Source of the DNA: VXLM01 sp034421575
GTDB taxonomy: Bacteria > Chloroflexota > Dehalococcoidia > Lucifugimonadales > VXLM01
Assembly: GCA_034421575.1 (NCBI GenBank)
Contig: DAOUKG010000032.1
Span: 1 to 64,000 of the forward strand
DNA: 64,000 nucleotides
Direction of reading: 5' to 3'
A program made the position numbers and the translations under genes. The notes beneath the pieces were generated by a model. It worked only from the letters and a program-made list of their open reading frames with translations. It searched no databases and was not told where the DNA came from. The number at the start of each line of letters is the position of its first letter. Within the stretch, counting starts at the first letter, position 1. Shown in pieces: positions 63,364-64,000 of this stretch.

Positions 63364-63822
63364 CTACGGTCTAGCCTTAGCAAGATCGCGGGTTAGCTGG
63401 GCCTGGCCGTAGTGCTCGGCTGCATGGCGCGCCACGATTACGAGCAACTCGCGTCCGGCTATGCACCCGTAGTTGGCATGGTCCCGCTCTCGGTCGAGTT
63501 CGGATGAAGGTAGCTTTTCGATGGCGTCCGATATCTGTCCCTTTAGCTCGTTCCAGCGCGATACGATTTCTCCGGATGAGGCACCCACAGCTACGAATTC
63601 AGCATCTCGGTCGCGAGTGATGGGCAATTCGCAAAGGACGTTCAGAAGGTTGAACCGTACGTTGCCCATCGTGTGAGTGGCCAGGACGTAGAGGCTGTTG
63701 GCGTCTTCGAGTGGCTTCCAGTTCAGGGCGTCGCTGTCGAGACCTTCGAGGCAGGCGACGAGCTCGTCAACGGTGTTGCAGATCTTCTGCCAGTAGAGAT
63801 CAATCTCCTGGGAAATTGGCAT
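63364..63822 (-). CDS. DinB-like four-helix protein
   Basis: 152 residues of the DinB/YfiT-like putative metalloenzyme superfamily: DELVACLEGLDSDALNWKP at the start, then THTMGNVRFNLLNVL with the first His and a closing RHAAEHYGQAQLTRD with two more His, the usual triad of metal ligands. Members include thiol transferases and many of unknown role. ATG 63822 is chosen because AAAGGAAAA lies just before it. It converges with the NHL gene. Confidence 0.82.
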   Translation of the reverse strand: MPISQEIDLYWQKICNTVDELVACLEGLDSDALNWKPLEDANSLYVLATHTMGNVRFNLLNVLCELPITRDRDAEFVAVGASSGEIVSRWNELKGQISDAIEKLPSSELDRERDHANYGCIAGRELLVIVARHAAEHYGQAQLTRDLAKARP

Positions 63823-64000
63823 AGTGTTTTCCTTTCGAGAATGGGAGCTGCGCTGCGGAGGCTCCAACAACCGAAGGCTGTGCTATTCGCAAACGCGGAG
63901 CCCCAAGTATCCACCGCGGTCCAGTTGGTGACAACCCTAGAGAGGTTCCCCAAGCCCGTCAAGCGCCGGGAGGCAATGGAGCGAAACGGGGTCTACGGGT
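63823..64000. other. right end of window, upstream of the DinB-like gene
   Basis: No supported gene. A plus-strand ATG at about 63977 with a GGGAGG two bases upstream begins a frame that leaves the window after a few codons; too short to judge. Confidence 0.3.

Overview
The window is a GC-rich (roughly 60%) bacterial chromosome segment with AT-richer accessory patches. No rRNA or other phylogenetic marker is present, so placement is by gene style only. The mix of DUF1800/DUF1501 pair, NHL and ankyrin proteins, cadherin-type secreted fragments, a large lipid-type PKS and heavy intergenic littering with short repeats suggests a Chloroflexota (Dehalococcoidia/SAR202-like) genome, possibly of a marine or sponge-associated organism. 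This is inference.

Left part (1-9800): metabolic genes on the + strand (threonine synthase, transglutaminase-like protein, TlpA-type lipoprotein, metallo-beta-lactamase hydrolase, a fused acyl ligase/ACP/acyltransferase, a HIT hydrolase) ending at tRNA-Ala(CGC). Within it sits a two-gene nuclease cassette (1394-3524).

Accessory zone (9797-34681): right after tRNA-Ala lies the decayed 3' end of a serine recombinase, then a 10.4 kb type I PKS (KS-AT-DH-cMT-ER-KR-ACP-KS-AT°) whose second module is broken, then a graveyard of secreted-protein and FAD-oxidoreductase fragments. From 23528 comes a mobile element: a tight three-gene operon (giant protein with two cadherin-like beta-sandwiches, a STAND-type ATPase, and a HEPN protein), four overlapping small genes including HTH proteins, and a control/integration module (XRE, ImmA-like, ribbon-helix-helix, large serine recombinase) whose integrase gene runs into tRNA-Leu(UAG). 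The three-gene operon is the best candidate for an undescribed conflict/defence system. The two tRNA junctions share the same recombinase tail, which reveals how this integrase family uses tRNA genes.

Middle part (34682-49525): three ankyrin proteins with recent partial duplication, an orphan HigA-like regulator divergent from an HsdR_N-like nuclease, an amidase, two adjacent class III aminotransferases of which the first has lost the PLP lysine, a NYN nuclease and malate synthase.

Right part (49526-64000): a duplicated lipoprotein with duplicated repeat-rich leaders, a DUF1800/DUF1501 pair, a NotI-like restriction-modification system, a tandem duplication of a membrane protein plus a fossil copy of the following NHL gene, and a DinB-like protein. 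Reading the sequence by eye gave no CRISPR array and no intact insertion sequence.
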